From Hyposmocoma kahamanoa (taxonomy: Eukaryota > Arthropoda > Insecta > Lepidoptera > Cosmopterigidae): a stretch of DNA of 64,000 nt. The stretch spans positions 16,072,113-16,136,112 of the forward strand of contig NW_020654810.1 of the NCBI RefSeq assembly GCF_003589595.1. Reading direction: 5' to 3'. Shown piece after piece: positions 33,902-44,459 of the stretch; position 1 is the stretch's first letter, and each line of letters begins with the position of its first letter. The notes under the pieces were generated by a model. It saw only the letters and a program-made list of their open reading frames with translations, did no database searches and was not told the origin of the DNA. The translations under genes were made by a program, and so were the position numbers.

Positions 33902-34108
33902 AGGATACCAAGTAACAGGATTAATAAATCGTGCATCTGGTGGCGACACCTATGTCCATAGTAGCTACCGCGGTCGTCACCCTGAGACATAACTTGACAA
34001 GTCCCACGTGCCAGTAATTTGACCAGCACATTACTACTAGCGGCAAAAGTAAATCAGGTGGTAGTACTTCCTTGAACGAACTCTTTCACAAGGAGCTCTA
34101 ACTACTAT
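33902..34108 (+). repeat. Repeat family A, internally shortened copy
   Basis: Both ends are present (GGATACCAAGTAACAGGATT and CACAAGGAGCTCTAACTACT) but the AGAGCTTTAAATC...GCACTGCC block is deleted. Confidence 0.8.
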
Positions 34109-34289
34109 CAACTTAATTGTGTACTAATCATGCGTGAATGGAACCTTTTACCTTAATGTAAACAGATATTCCAGCATTCGAACCTGTACAAATACCTAGG
34201 GTTGAATTTGCACCCTGCATGCTAATGGGGAAATGGGCAATACATTCGAAAGAAAAAACCCGTAAAACAATATATTACTTGCGATCGTG

Positions 34290-34660
34290 TATATTATGGG
34301 CGAATCTGAATGTGTCAGTGCGTAATTTATCGCAGAACGTGTTTTTTGTGGCGGATTTCTCTTGACCTCATAAAACACGGCCGGGTGTTGGGGTACTCTG
34401 GGTAGTGGGTCGGTGGATTCGGACGCAAGAGCCCTCAAACAGAGCTCGCCCGCGGCGCCCATCGAAAGTGGGAAAAACAAGCGATCGCCACTCGACTGAG
34501 ACGCCCCGATGACACTTCACACGTCGTCGTGATTTTTACAGCGTTTCCACTCGACACTGTGGCGTTTTTCGTTTGTAATCACTTTGATGTGCAGGTTCTT
34601 TCGATTCCGCGGTCGTAGGCTTTGAGTGTCAACTTGGTCGATAAGTTTTGATCGCCTTTG
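34290..34660. other. G+C- and CpG-rich island
   Basis: Compared with its surroundings this stretch is rich in CG steps (GCGATCGCCACTCG, CCCGCGGCGCCC, ACACGTCGTCGTG). No known repeat was seen. A 94-codon ORF on the - strand (34196-34480) has no domain. It might be an alternative first exon, promoter or enhancer of the surrounding gene; none is shown. Confidence 0.35.
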
Positions 34661-35233
34661 AAGTTTGGACACCGATGTGAAATTTGCCGTTCAAGCATAA
34701 ATCGGTATCACTTTGAGAGCCCACCTCTTGTATTTAATCGTTTTATCATTTTTGTTTTCCTTTCAATTCATTACCATTGGTCGTGTTTTATTTTTAATTT
34801 TCCTTCGAAGAATTCAAAATTTTCAATTTCAATTATCTTTTTTCTCTTTTTTAGAATTAGTTTTGTTTGTTAAAGTAGGCATTTCCTTAGCAATAAATCC
34901 ATCAGCATCTGTTTATATGTCGAATCATAGCTAGGCTAGAAGTGAGAGCACCAGACCTGGGTACGTGTTGGCTTCCTGCCAACCGCAATATACATTTAAC
35001 GGTCCGATTTTATACGCAGGACATAATTTTAAAGTAGTCTATAAAATTTAAAAGTAACGTTAAGTAGTGCCTCTGTTTTACCTACCTATATACAGCTTGG
35101 TGTTTATTGTTAATCTTTGGGGAATTTAATTAGTATTCTGAGTTGGTTTTAGTAGCAAGATATGTCTTACTTTGAAGTTTGAGTAATTGCACTTTCTTTT
35201 TAATAGAATTTAATTATCTGCTTGTACATTTTT
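34661..35233. other. Unassigned DNA
   Basis: Pyrimidine-rich (TTTTC repeats) at 34730-34870. The overlapping ORFs there are low-complexity by-products. Confidence 0.35.
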
Positions 35234-35517
35234 GTAGCTCCTTGTGAAAGAGTTTATCAGGGAAGTATTGCCACTTTACCTATTTCTGCCACCAAGCAGT
35301 TATGTGAGTATTACTGCGTTCCGGTTTTAAAGGTTAAGGGTGCTGGTGAAATTACAGGCACATGAGACATTAACTTATGTCTCAGGCTGATGGGCGCAGC
35401 GGCAGTGCCCCTCAGATCTTTGTGTTTTAAAGCTCTGAGTGGCACTACAACTGTTATGGCCAGGCGTGTCGCTTACCATCAGGTGCACGACTTGTTCGTC
35501 CCGTGACTTGGTAACGT
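35234..35517 (-). repeat. Repeat family A, full-length copy
   Basis: Reverse orientation from TAGCTCCTTGTGAAAGAGTT to CCCGTGACTTGGTAACGT, with all blocks present. Confidence 0.88.
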
Positions 35518-36255
35518 AAATAAAAAAGAAATAAACGAGTTATAGCTGAACTTGGTATTTTTAAAAGTATGTGTTGTTGTTGCATCCGATTAAATAACAG
35601 GATAGAGTACATTCATTCGAAAAAATACTAACTCAATATAACAAAGTCAATGTTTTCAATCGATCTTTTTTTTATAAACAACAAGTCAACTAATTGAAAA
35701 CTGTGTAGATATGAAAATGTTTATATAGTTTGTCAATTTAGTGCAGCCCGTCGCAAAACTATTACTGCGGCACATTTTATTTGCTGACAGTGTTGAAAAT
35801 TTGCGTCAGGCTAAGTGCCAAATTTATAGCATTGGATTGTACTACCAAAGGTTTTTACGCTAATTGGTACGGTGGGAAGGATTGTTAAAGATAAAATATG
35901 CGATGCGGACTGTTTTCGTTTACATTTTGATTGATTGCTTCATTACAACTGTGAAATTGATTGGACGATGGACTGGTGGTATTTTTTAAAAGTGGTAAGT
36001 ACAAATTTGGAGTAGATATTCCCAATAAATATATCAATATATCTCTTATTGGGTATGACTACTAAGTATATATCGTAATCTTAAAGGAGGATTCTCTGTT
36101 TCAAGATGTATTTTTTTCGAAGCCAATTTGACCAGAAACTAATTCGTAAATTTCTATCAAATAAATCCTTTGATATCGAATCGGATATGTTCTCTTTTTC
36201 CAGCATATAACACAATATTGTTTGTATGTTGCGAGCGGTCATTTCGGGTGGGTTC
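35518..36255. other. Unassigned DNA
   Basis: A short inverted repeat CCCAATAA...TTATTGGG spans about 36020-36052. Nothing else recognised. Confidence 0.35.
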
Positions 36256-36320
36256 ACCGGGCTAGTTTCCAATTTTATGGTGGTTGAGCAAGTGCCGCGA
36301 CCGTGCGTTCCTACTATATG
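36256..36320 (+). repeat. Repeat family J, copy 1
   Basis: CCAATTTTATGGTGGTTGAG and CAAGTGCCGCGACCGTGCGT recur at 38866 and 39340. Confidence 0.58.
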
Positions 36321-37082
36321 CATCCGCGCCGAATAATCAGCGAACTTTGATATAAAGGTAAAACAAAATAAACATCCGAAAAATGAGATAAAGTTCCACA
36401 CAAAAGTCACTCACCGAAAACATGCCTCCAACATGTCCGACTTTACAGCACATATTTTGTATGAAATATTTGTTCCGTTTCTAACGTCCAAATTTTTCAG
36501 ACAAAAATTAATCACATGGGCGTTTTTATGAATTTTCTCTCCCTTTGTTTATTTATATCGGAATCCACGAAGCAAAGTGAACGAAATTAAAATTAATTAA
36601 ATCACTCATTCCAAACTTCATAATATGCCAAAATAAATTTATAAATTTCCATTTAGACGGTTTTGATTCATTCACCACCGACCACGACAAGTTGTTGCGT
36701 ACTTTTGCTGAATTCCGTACAAAAGTTAGTAGATTAAAACTGCCAATTAGAGAGCATTTAAAGTCCAAGTGGTTTTAGAATTCGTGTAATTACCGTTGGA
36801 TGAACAATCGCCGAAACAGCGGGGATGGATATTGACTTTGTGTTACAAATTTGGAGTTTAGTGCATTGTTTTAAGTGAGGTTTATTTCTTTTCAAATCTA
36901 AACCTCAGTTTGGATTGGACGCATCAGTAGTTTATGGCAAAACGTCTATAAAAATTTTGTCGCCATAAAATTATGTCCACGCCGCTCGGTTCCTTTTCAA
37001 TTTGTAAGGCAATTTGTCATGAGCGATTCTATTGCTATGTAATTTTATTAAAAGTAAAGTTATATTTAATAATTTACTAGCA
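36321..37082. other. Unassigned DNA
   Basis: Two small - strand ORFs (36081-36410 overlaps copy J; 36553-36768) have no recognised domain. Confidence 0.35.
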
Positions 37083-37385
37083 GTAGTGTAGCCCTGACAG
37101 CTTAATGGTTTGACCTACCGCATCTCAAGTGGAGAGCCGTCGATTCGAATCCGGGCTTGCGCCTCTAAGTTTTTAGAATTTATGTGAGAAATTTAATACG
37201 AAATTTACCATAAGATTTTCGGTGCAAGAAAACAGTGTGAGAAAATCTGCACTCATTTGCAAATTAATTTAATGATGTGTTTGAAGTTCCGAAACCGCAT
37301 TGGACACTACAGACTAAGCCATTGGGAGACGAGTCTTGTGCTGTGAAACTATATGTATATAGGCTAACTATTATTTTTATTTAAT
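37083..37385 (+). mobile_element. tRNA-derived SINE F copy
   Basis: The head GCCCTGACAGCTTAATGGTT and the B box GTCGATTCGAATCCGGGCTT are about 40 bases apart. The body has TTTGAAGTTCCGAAACCGCA then TTGGACACTACAGACTAAGC and GGGAGACGAGTCTTGTGCTGTG, an arrangement I recall from common lepidopteran SINEs (GAAGTTCCCAATCCGC...GACTATGGCCTAA type). The tail is A+T-rich. Confidence 0.72.
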
Positions 37386-38604
37386 ACAGTAGCGTAGAAT
37401 ATTTGTATTGACATTTCTAATGTCAATGATTTCACAACATTATGACATCTAAATCGTCATCATATTCCATATATCGCTACTTTTAGCGCGAATTAATGCA
37501 ACTTACGATTTAGACGCATTTAAGTTATTTACATAGTTCGATTCAAAATTTGATGTTCTTTGTAGTGATGTAAACAGTTCATCCTCGCCAAAATTTTAAA
37601 TTACGTGCAATGTAGATTAAATGAACGGTTCACCTACGAAAATGTATGACAATAAGAAATATTCGAAAGTACTGTTAAATGTGTAGGCTTTAAAAACGTA
37701 TAGGTGCGGAGAATCAAATAACAATAGCGGCTGAAATAATGTTACAAGAAAGTTTAAAATTGCTCTCCTGAAAAATATGTGTTTTTGAGATAATAAATAC
37801 CCTGTTCACCTGGGCTAACGATTTGTTACATTTAATTTTGTTCTTTAAAGTAACAGAGATTGCGAAATTATTGACATAAATATGCATATCCACCAGATGT
37901 TTGAAATATAATGAAAGAGAAAGAAAACAATCACAACCCGTAGCGTAGTTAGCAAAAAAACAAATATGCGTCATCGGAAAGGACTAAATTTCTGTAATGC
38001 AGAATAATAACAACTTAAAACTTCAGTCATTTTTAGTAATTAAAATAATTTGACGACATTTGCTTGTGAGATTGTAGGTAGCGTCGGTTTTGAACGAATT
38101 TCAATTTTATGGCGACTGAATAAAGACTTCGATCAGTCCTTTTCCTGACTACACGAACTCCGTCGCTTTCAAAGGGCGTGTAGATCTTCCGCTAATATTT
38201 TTTTATGGTATGCGTAATGGCGCACATATTGACGGTCCACCTGTTGGAAAGTGATGGTACGTTGACTGTTATATTATACGATACTAACTGAAACATTGGT
38301 CTTTAAGCGCAAGCATTTGCGCCTCATCATGGCATGTTAAAACGGTTTGGATGTTGGTGCTAAAATATTGCAAGAATTTCAATATTTTTAGTGACGATCA
38401 AGTAAACTGTCGAGTAATTTACACTGCACAAACTTGAATTCAGTCGCTTGTTATAAAAAACATTTTTTTCGTAACTAAATTGTATTCGTCGGTCGACATA
38501 ATTACCCACAGAAAACTAAATAAGTTTAGATTTCTGTGATAATTTACTTCTATTTTCCTGCGTTTTATTTTATATAATCTTTGATATACGTTTAGGAAAT
38601 GAAA
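37386..38604. other. Unassigned DNA
   Basis: No repeat recognised. A small - strand ORF at 37714-37974 has no domain. Confidence 0.35.
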
Positions 38605-38673
38605 CAATTTTTCTGGATTTAAATCGCATATATTTGTTTTTTCAAACAAACCAATGTTTCGAGTCCTTTACTG
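38605..38673 (+). repeat. Repeat family H, copy 2
   Basis: TTTTTCTGGATTTAAATCGC then ATATATTTGTTTTTTCAAAC and AAACCAATGTTTCGAGTCCT align with 18960-19056. Confidence 0.68.
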
Positions 38674-38865
38674 TGGTAATTGCGAAAACCTAAAAATTCG
38701 ATTTGACATACTTTTTTAAACTGTTTTATTACTATTGAAAACAGCATAATTGTAATGGCAAGTTCTCATTATAAATAATATTATACGTAATTATTAAAGT
38801 TATGCTGCAGCTACATTACGTTGTAATTTTGCAAGGTGCTAGTTCGAGAGTCGTAGCAACTTTCA

Positions 38866-38996
38866 ATTTAACGGTGGTTAAGCAAGTGCTGCATCACCCC
38901 TTTTCTTTCCCCCCACTATGTTAATTATAATATTGCAGCTGCTAGCCTCTTGTCAACTAGCGATTGTTATTAGGTTTTTATGAAAATGTTATAATC
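38866..38996 (+). repeat. Repeat family J, copy 2
   Basis: TTCAATTTAACGGTGGTTAA then GCAAGTGCTGCATCACCCC, and a further GCTGCTAGCCTCTTGTCAAC extension not seen in the other two copies. Confidence 0.5.
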
Positions 38997-39339
38997 AATC
39001 TTAACTAGATTTTATATAATTTCTGATGCTTCGCCTAAAAATATCAGAATTCGTTTAACGTTTTAATTCTTTCTTCTTTTTCCAATAAGCACATTTCTAT
39101 CAGGTAAAAATTTGAACTAAATATATTCCAACCCTACTTTTATCGCAACATTTCTGTGTAGAATTTTCTTGAACCTTCTGCAAATAAAACAAAGTCGTAG
39201 AAAACAGAATCCAGGAAAACGCAAGAAAATCCTCGGTCTTAGTAGGAATACAAAATCTCCGATCCCCCATTCGTCGTCGGAAGAGCGGTCGAATAATTCA
39301 GGTACCTACCTCGTCTTCCAATGAAAATGCTACTCGCCA

Positions 39340-39402
39340 GCCAAATGCTAATTTTATGGTGGTTGAGCAACTGTGCCGAATCCACCCCGCTGTCCTTCGC
39401 AG
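39340..39402 (+). repeat. Repeat family J, copy 3
   Basis: GCTAATTTTATGGTGGTTGA then GCAACTGTGCCGAATCCACC and CTGTCCTTCGC. It underlies a small ORF (39321-39536). Confidence 0.55.
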
Positions 39403-41146
39403 TATTGCCTGGTACGCGTCATCTAAATAAAATATACATACAGCCTGAGATGACAAGGGTTGGCGGTAGGTTAACAAACTCTTGCTTTGCGCCTAATCTT
39501 ACTCGAACTCATTTATGGATTTGGAATAAGTTATAAGTGGTCCTGATCTAATATTCTATACATCTTTTAAGTTGTATTGAAATTTAAGGAAACCCGAAAT
39601 TTATTTTCACGCTTTCAGTTATAAGGAGGAGTTCGTACAAAAAGAAAATAAAACATCTATCCTCACACATGCTGATTAATGGTGAAGTGAGCATGCAATC
39701 GTTACTTTTCATTACTGTTCCGAAGTGCGCAACCGAAGGCCGGGCAGCCTGGTCAGATTAGAAAAGTTCTCTTCCAAACAAGTCGAAAATCGACTTTAAA
39801 GCGTGGACCAACATTTGGTTTTAGAAGCGCCTTCCCTGTCGGATTGAAGGCAACTTTAAATTGGAATGTATCCCGCAATAAGCCTCTCGTGATTGGCCTG
39901 TTTGTTCTTAATTAGTATTAATCGAAAACTTCACTGTACAGGAGCTTAATTAATTGTAAAACATGACATTAATTTAAAAAATAGATAAATTTTACATTTG
40001 TGAATTAGATGCTTCTAATCTATCTTCGGGGATCGATGGCAAGCAATTTATTAAGCCTGTCGTCTTATTTGAATATCATCAAAATAATTAATCAAAATGA
40101 CGCGTCAGCTACTGACCGGAAATTATGTAAAATAAGCCTAAAAACATGGACGTGGGAAATCAGCATATTCATTTTAGAGGGAGCCTACCCAACCTATCCA
40201 TTAGCGAGTGCGGCGCGCGGTCGCAAACAAATCTCGCCATGGATGTTCCTTGCATGTATTTAAGACAGGCATTCGAGATGCTTTAACAAGCCTGTATAAA
40301 TAGAGAAACACGATACTAAATACTCGGGCTTCTTGTCGAAGCAAATCTTTCATGACACGATAAACAGCCGGAACGGTTCTGTGAAGCGTGCTCTCTCAAA
40401 CATTCTGCCTGACGACTCCTTCAGTCATTTGAAGGGAACGACTCTTATCGTCTTACTTTTATGGAGTGCGAATCGAAAAGGCTTCGACGTTACAAAACGA
40501 GACCCTTCCATTGTGTGAAAATGTTGAGTGAATGTACCATGAGCATTGAGCGCTTTTTGTCGATGTACCAATGCGTGGTTGACATTTCTTGCTCCGGAAA
40601 AATGTGTAGTCCGATCGTTTCCAATAATAAAAGTCTTGTACCTATTTACATGTCCTAGTAAAAATACTTTTTAAGTTTCCATTTTCTGTTATTTTCAAAC
40701 TACATGTACTCCATCGAATACAACTATTTTGTGAATGTTATTCTTTGAGTTGCGTGGATTTATGTAGGGTTTACATAGCTGATTTTTTGTGTTTACAGCT
40801 AGCATCAGAAAAACTTTCGCCTCTGTATGCAAACAAAATAATAATGACAAATTATACACAAATCCCTAAAGTACACAGACCGGCCGGCGCATTTAACGAA
40901 ACAAAAAAAGATAGAATATGAAATAATAACGTTCATATTTAAATAAATAAGAATTACACATATATATAGCAATAAAATTAATATCCTTTGTCGACTTTCA
41001 TTAATGATATCACTTAGTACAATTCGTCTTACATTTTTTTTTACATTTTCAGGCAAAACAGAAACGACTGAAAAAAAAATGAAGCAGTTTAACATTCTTC
41101 TTCTTATCGTATCGATGAATTTTGATTTTTTTTTAATAATATAAAG
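39403..41146. other. Repeat-poor stretch upstream of the exon
   Basis: No mobile element was recognised across 1.7 kb. Four short ORFs (40009-40263, 40333-40518, 40461-40658 on +, 40805-41191 on -) have no domain. Position just upstream of the exon makes it a reasonable place for intronic control elements, which is only an inference. Confidence 0.35.
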
Positions 41147-41213
41147 AAATAGGTAAGGTGGCAGTATGTCTCTGGACGAAATCTTCCACAAGGAGCTCTA
41201 ATGCTACTAAAAT
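41147..41213 (+). repeat. Repeat family A, 3'-end fragment
   Basis: AATAGGTAAGGTGGCAGTAT then CTGGACGAAATC and CACAAGGAGCTCTAATGCTA. Only the last quarter of the family is present. Confidence 0.8.
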
Positions 41214-41723
41214 ACTTGAAAATTTATTAAAATGCATGATTACACTATTACGCTTGCCGTAGTGGTGGAATGATTTGTCAATCGGCACAAGATACTCGCT
41301 GATTGTTGCTCGGGATGCACCAGATGTACAGAAAAGGTATGTCACGTCGTGCGGGAAAGGCTACTTTTGTGTACTCCAGTTTAACATTAATTACATCAAA
41401 GTTTAATAAGCAAAAAACTTTCTCAAGTGAAGTTTCCGAAATTTACAAGAACGCAGAATCAACCTCGAACCAATGTATTAGTAGAAAATTAAAACAAATT
41501 AAATGAAAAAATGACAGTCGACTAATTTTTAATTCACAAATTTGACGTACAATTTTTAATTTTGTAGAACAACCAGCCAGACTGGGATATTAGTGTTTCG
41601 CTAAACGTGCCGAGTGTGTAACTTTCAACATTATCTTCCTCCAATTTATACTTTTAGGTTCTTGTTCTTGAGTGTGTATATTATCGAGTTCTTAAGTTTT
41701 CAAGTTTGTTACACATAGAAAAT

Positions 41724-41778
41724 AAAACAATATTTTTTTCGGATCTAAATGGCGTATATTTCTCTTTTTTTTTTTTCA
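41724..41778 (+). repeat. Repeat family H, partial copy 3
   Basis: AATATTTTTTTCGGATCTAA then ATGGCGTATATTTCTCTTTT. It ends in a T-run about 45 bases before the splice acceptor, so a repeat supplies part of the distal pyrimidine-rich DNA. Confidence 0.5.
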
Positions 41779-41804
41779 ATTAATGTGTTATATTATTTTA
41801 TGAA

Positions 41805-41823
41805 GTGCTTTTTCTTGTTGCAG
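41805..41823 (+). promoter_or_regulatory. Splice acceptor of the Rbp6-like exon
   Basis: A pyrimidine-rich stretch (GTGCTTTTTCTTGTTGCAG) ends in the AG that opens the 82-bp exon. A longer T-run lies about 50 bases upstream. An AG two bases further on is a weaker alternative because it would shift the reading frame. Confidence 0.8.
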
Positions 41824-41905
41824 AGAGCCTTCGAGACTACTTTAACAAATTCGGCGAAATCACAGAAGTCATGGTTATGAAAGATCCAACAACGAGACGG
41901 TCAAG
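41824..41905 (+). CDS. Rbp6: Internal exon of an Rbp6/Musashi-like RNA-binding protein (RRM1 middle part)
   Basis: This 82-bp exon is preceded by a T-rich tract ending in TTGCAG and followed directly by GTAAGC, so both splice sites are good. Read in one open frame it gives [13 protein letters not shown] followed by TEV and [12 protein letters not shown] (the first E is completed by the upstream exon). This is the helix-1 to strand-2 part of the first RNA-recognition motif of the Musashi family. The stretch [12 protein letters not shown] fits insect Rbp6 better than Musashi itself as I remember them. The intron before it is phase 1 and the one after it phase 2; the frame would run on into RGFGF (RNP1) in the next exon, as the family requires. 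RNP2 (FIGGLS-like) must lie in an upstream exon. Neither neighbour was found in the window. Musashi-family proteins bind mRNA 3' UTRs and control translation. The family call is firm; the Rbp6 versus Musashi choice is an inference from a short peptide. Confidence 0.88.
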
Positions 41906-41911
41906 GTAAGC
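41906..41911 (+). promoter_or_regulatory. Splice donor of the Rbp6-like exon
   Basis: AAG|GTAAGC is a near-consensus donor. It splits the codon after two bases (phase 2), which leaves a Gly to be completed with the next exon, as in the RSRGFGF motif of the family. Confidence 0.85.
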
Positions 41912-42748
41912 AATCAAACGTTTATTTAAGATAAAATAAATATATTTCACATTTCATATCAAAAACAAAGATCTGCAGAAAGCGCATGTAGAAATTCGTA
42001 AGGTCTATGGTCAAATGGTAAGGTCTAAGATTAATTTGAGAATAATTAAGGTAAATCTGAGTTGAACCAATAGCGATCATGATACAAAGTCAATTTTGGT
42101 TTATTGAGTCACCAAAAACCAAAATTGACTTTAACATCATTGATTGTAACATCTTCATAAATTGACACGTCATGTCAACAAAAGTTGCAACGCTAGAATT
42201 ATTTTATTTGTAAACAATCCCTACATATTAAGATAGTTTTTAAGGCCGTTAGCAAATTCTGATTGCACTTTTCTCACAATAGGAATTCTTCGAAAATTTA
42301 AATTTTCGATAAATTGTGTGATGAGTGATTACGGTTAATAACGGCGCAATTTAAGAACTAACACAAAAATGGCTTATTGCATGCTAAGTACATGGTCACA
42401 CTACTTCTATACTAAATTTCAATTAACTTAGTGGAATAGCTTTCATACTAGACTATTTTTAGTGACTAGAGTAGACAATTTAAAAAAGTACCTAAAAATA
42501 ATAACTTCTAAATTGTTGATTTACGCGGAAGTAATGTTTATTTGAAATGGGTAGTTATAATGTCCTCTTTCGAAAAAAAATTTTAGACCACTGTAAATGG
42601 GCCACCCTGTACATACACAAATATAATATATTGTGAGTGTATGGGCTATTCCGTACACGCATGTACATATGTGTGTGTATCCAAAGCCGAGAAAACTCAG
42701 TACAAAGATCTATCTACCAGACACAGGATAATTTCGTCGACTTGCTAA
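41912..42748. other. Intron start downstream of the exon
   Basis: No repeat family recognised. An AACCAAAATTGAC...GTCAATTTTGGTT inverted repeat occurs at about 42088-42131. Confidence 0.35.
42088..42131. repeat. Inverted repeat
   Basis: AAAGTCAATTTTGGTTTtt at 42086-42102 pairs with AACCAAAATTGACTTT at 42116-42132 across about 12 bases. It is 16 bp long and perfect by eye. Confidence 0.6.
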
Positions 42749-42812
42749 CTCGACCTGTAGCTCAGTTGGAAAGAGCGATGGGACGGAATCCCGTGATCGC
42801 AGGTTCTTTAAT
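42749..42812 (+). repeat. SINE C head fragment
   Basis: GACCTGTAGCTCAGTTGGAA is an A box and GTGATCGCAGGTTC the start of a B box, after which the SINE breaks off. The missing continuation (GCAGGTTCAATTTCTGTCAG) is seen in the copy at 54951. Confidence 0.7.
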
Positions 42813-43787
42813 GTAAATAATGGGTAATTTCGCTTAGCAGATGTGTATGAATAATGTTGGTTCCTCGAAATAAGTCAATGATAATAATAGTCAAGCATAA
42901 AATGAATGTTTTCGCTGCTTAGTTCTGAACAGTGCAGCGGTCGGTGAGACTGGTCTAGTGGTGGCGTAGACTGGCTAACTCTCTTCGTTCGAGTAAAAGT
43001 TATCGGTTTGCAAATAAGTTTCATTCCATAGAAAGCATACACATTTCGAAATTTGCGGTTACCATTGAATTGTAAGCAGTAAAATGTTGGACTTGAAATT
43101 TAGAAACTTAACAATGGAACTCAAATTATTCCAACTGAATTAAACGTTTAGACGAGTTGAATGAGTGAGGATTTCGGTAACCTCTCTAACGGTTAAACTA
43201 AATTCCTTTAATGGCCATATTGCTTTGGGTTGAACCCAGAATATTTCATTGTACCCAACTCACCCTTGTTTGCCTCAAAGTTTTTAAACCGTCTGTTTAT
43301 CTTGAACATTTTGTAAAATCCATCCTTTTGTTACCTACTTACATTGAATTATATGAAATTCTTTAATATATTGATCACTGCCTAGTGTACAACTATTCTA
43401 CTATGACTCTAGCGTGTATAACTATCAAGTCACTGCGTACACAAACTGAGTGGCTTAGCAACTCTTAAGACGAGAAATAAGTTGTCAAAGTGTCGAGCTA
43501 AAGTTCCTCTGTTAACCGTCTCCTGTTAGGTAAATCGTCGGGTTCACAACTCAATATTGCCGGTCCCTCCACCCTGGAATAATATCCTTAGAACCGATAT
43601 TGGAGCTCAGCTGCAAAATCTGAATGCAGCCTGCCACCTAGCCTCTCACACAAATGTAACGTAAACGTCTTTTGTTTATGCTTATTGGTTGATATCAGTT
43701 TGCTGTCAGCTCTCTGTTAATTAAATGGGACACCAAATACTTTAGCACTCGGAGTGTTAATGAAAATGTCAGAGTTGAACTCAGTGC
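42813..43787. other. Unassigned DNA
   Basis: Nothing recognised up to the (TA)n tract. Confidence 0.35.
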
Positions 43788-43816
43788 TTATACATATATA
43801 TATATATATATATATA
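43788..43816. repeat. (TA)n microsatellite at the edge of the gap
   Basis: An alternating TA tract runs directly into the run of N; its true length is unknown. Confidence 0.9.
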
Positions 43817-44216
43817 NNNNNNNNNNNNNNNNNNNNNNNNNNNNNNNNNNNNNNNNNNNNNNNNNNNNNNNNNNNNNNNNNNNNNNNNNNNNNNNNNNNN
43901 NNNNNNNNNNNNNNNNNNNNNNNNNNNNNNNNNNNNNNNNNNNNNNNNNNNNNNNNNNNNNNNNNNNNNNNNNNNNNNNNNNNNNNNNNNNNNNNNNNNN
44001 NNNNNNNNNNNNNNNNNNNNNNNNNNNNNNNNNNNNNNNNNNNNNNNNNNNNNNNNNNNNNNNNNNNNNNNNNNNNNNNNNNNNNNNNNNNNNNNNNNNN
44101 NNNNNNNNNNNNNNNNNNNNNNNNNNNNNNNNNNNNNNNNNNNNNNNNNNNNNNNNNNNNNNNNNNNNNNNNNNNNNNNNNNNNNNNNNNNNNNNNNNNN
44201 NNNNNNNNNNNNNNNN
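43817..44216. other. Assembly gap of 400 N
   Basis: Exactly 400 N. Two long ORFs reported across it are artefacts of unread sequence. Confidence 0.98.
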
Positions 44217-44259
44217 GTTTTAAAAACATTACTAGTTTACAGTACATTAACGCGTCTAG

Positions 44260-44459
44260 AAAATAATAATAATAGCCCCGCACTAGGGTAGCCCTGTGTC
44301 GCCTGTGCCATGGATACACACATAGACAACCACAAATTACACTCAAACTCACGAGATAAATAAATGTAGGCCATATAAATATTTCTCCCGGCACGGGTAT
44401 CGGAACAGGGACCTCTTGCGTGGCAGTCCAGCAAGGTAACTGTTCGGCCACGGAGGCAG
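44260..44459 (-). mobile_element. SINE D copy
   Basis: Reverse orientation: a (TTA)n tail at the left, CCCCGCACTAGGG, CACAAATTACACTCAAACTC, a degraded B box (GGGTATCGGAACAGGGACCT) and the head GTTCGGCCACGGAGGCA. Confidence 0.85.

Noticed and set aside
40805..41191. 128-codon - strand ORF
   Set aside because: A+T-rich, hydrophobic low-complexity translation; its start overlaps a family A fragment on the other strand.
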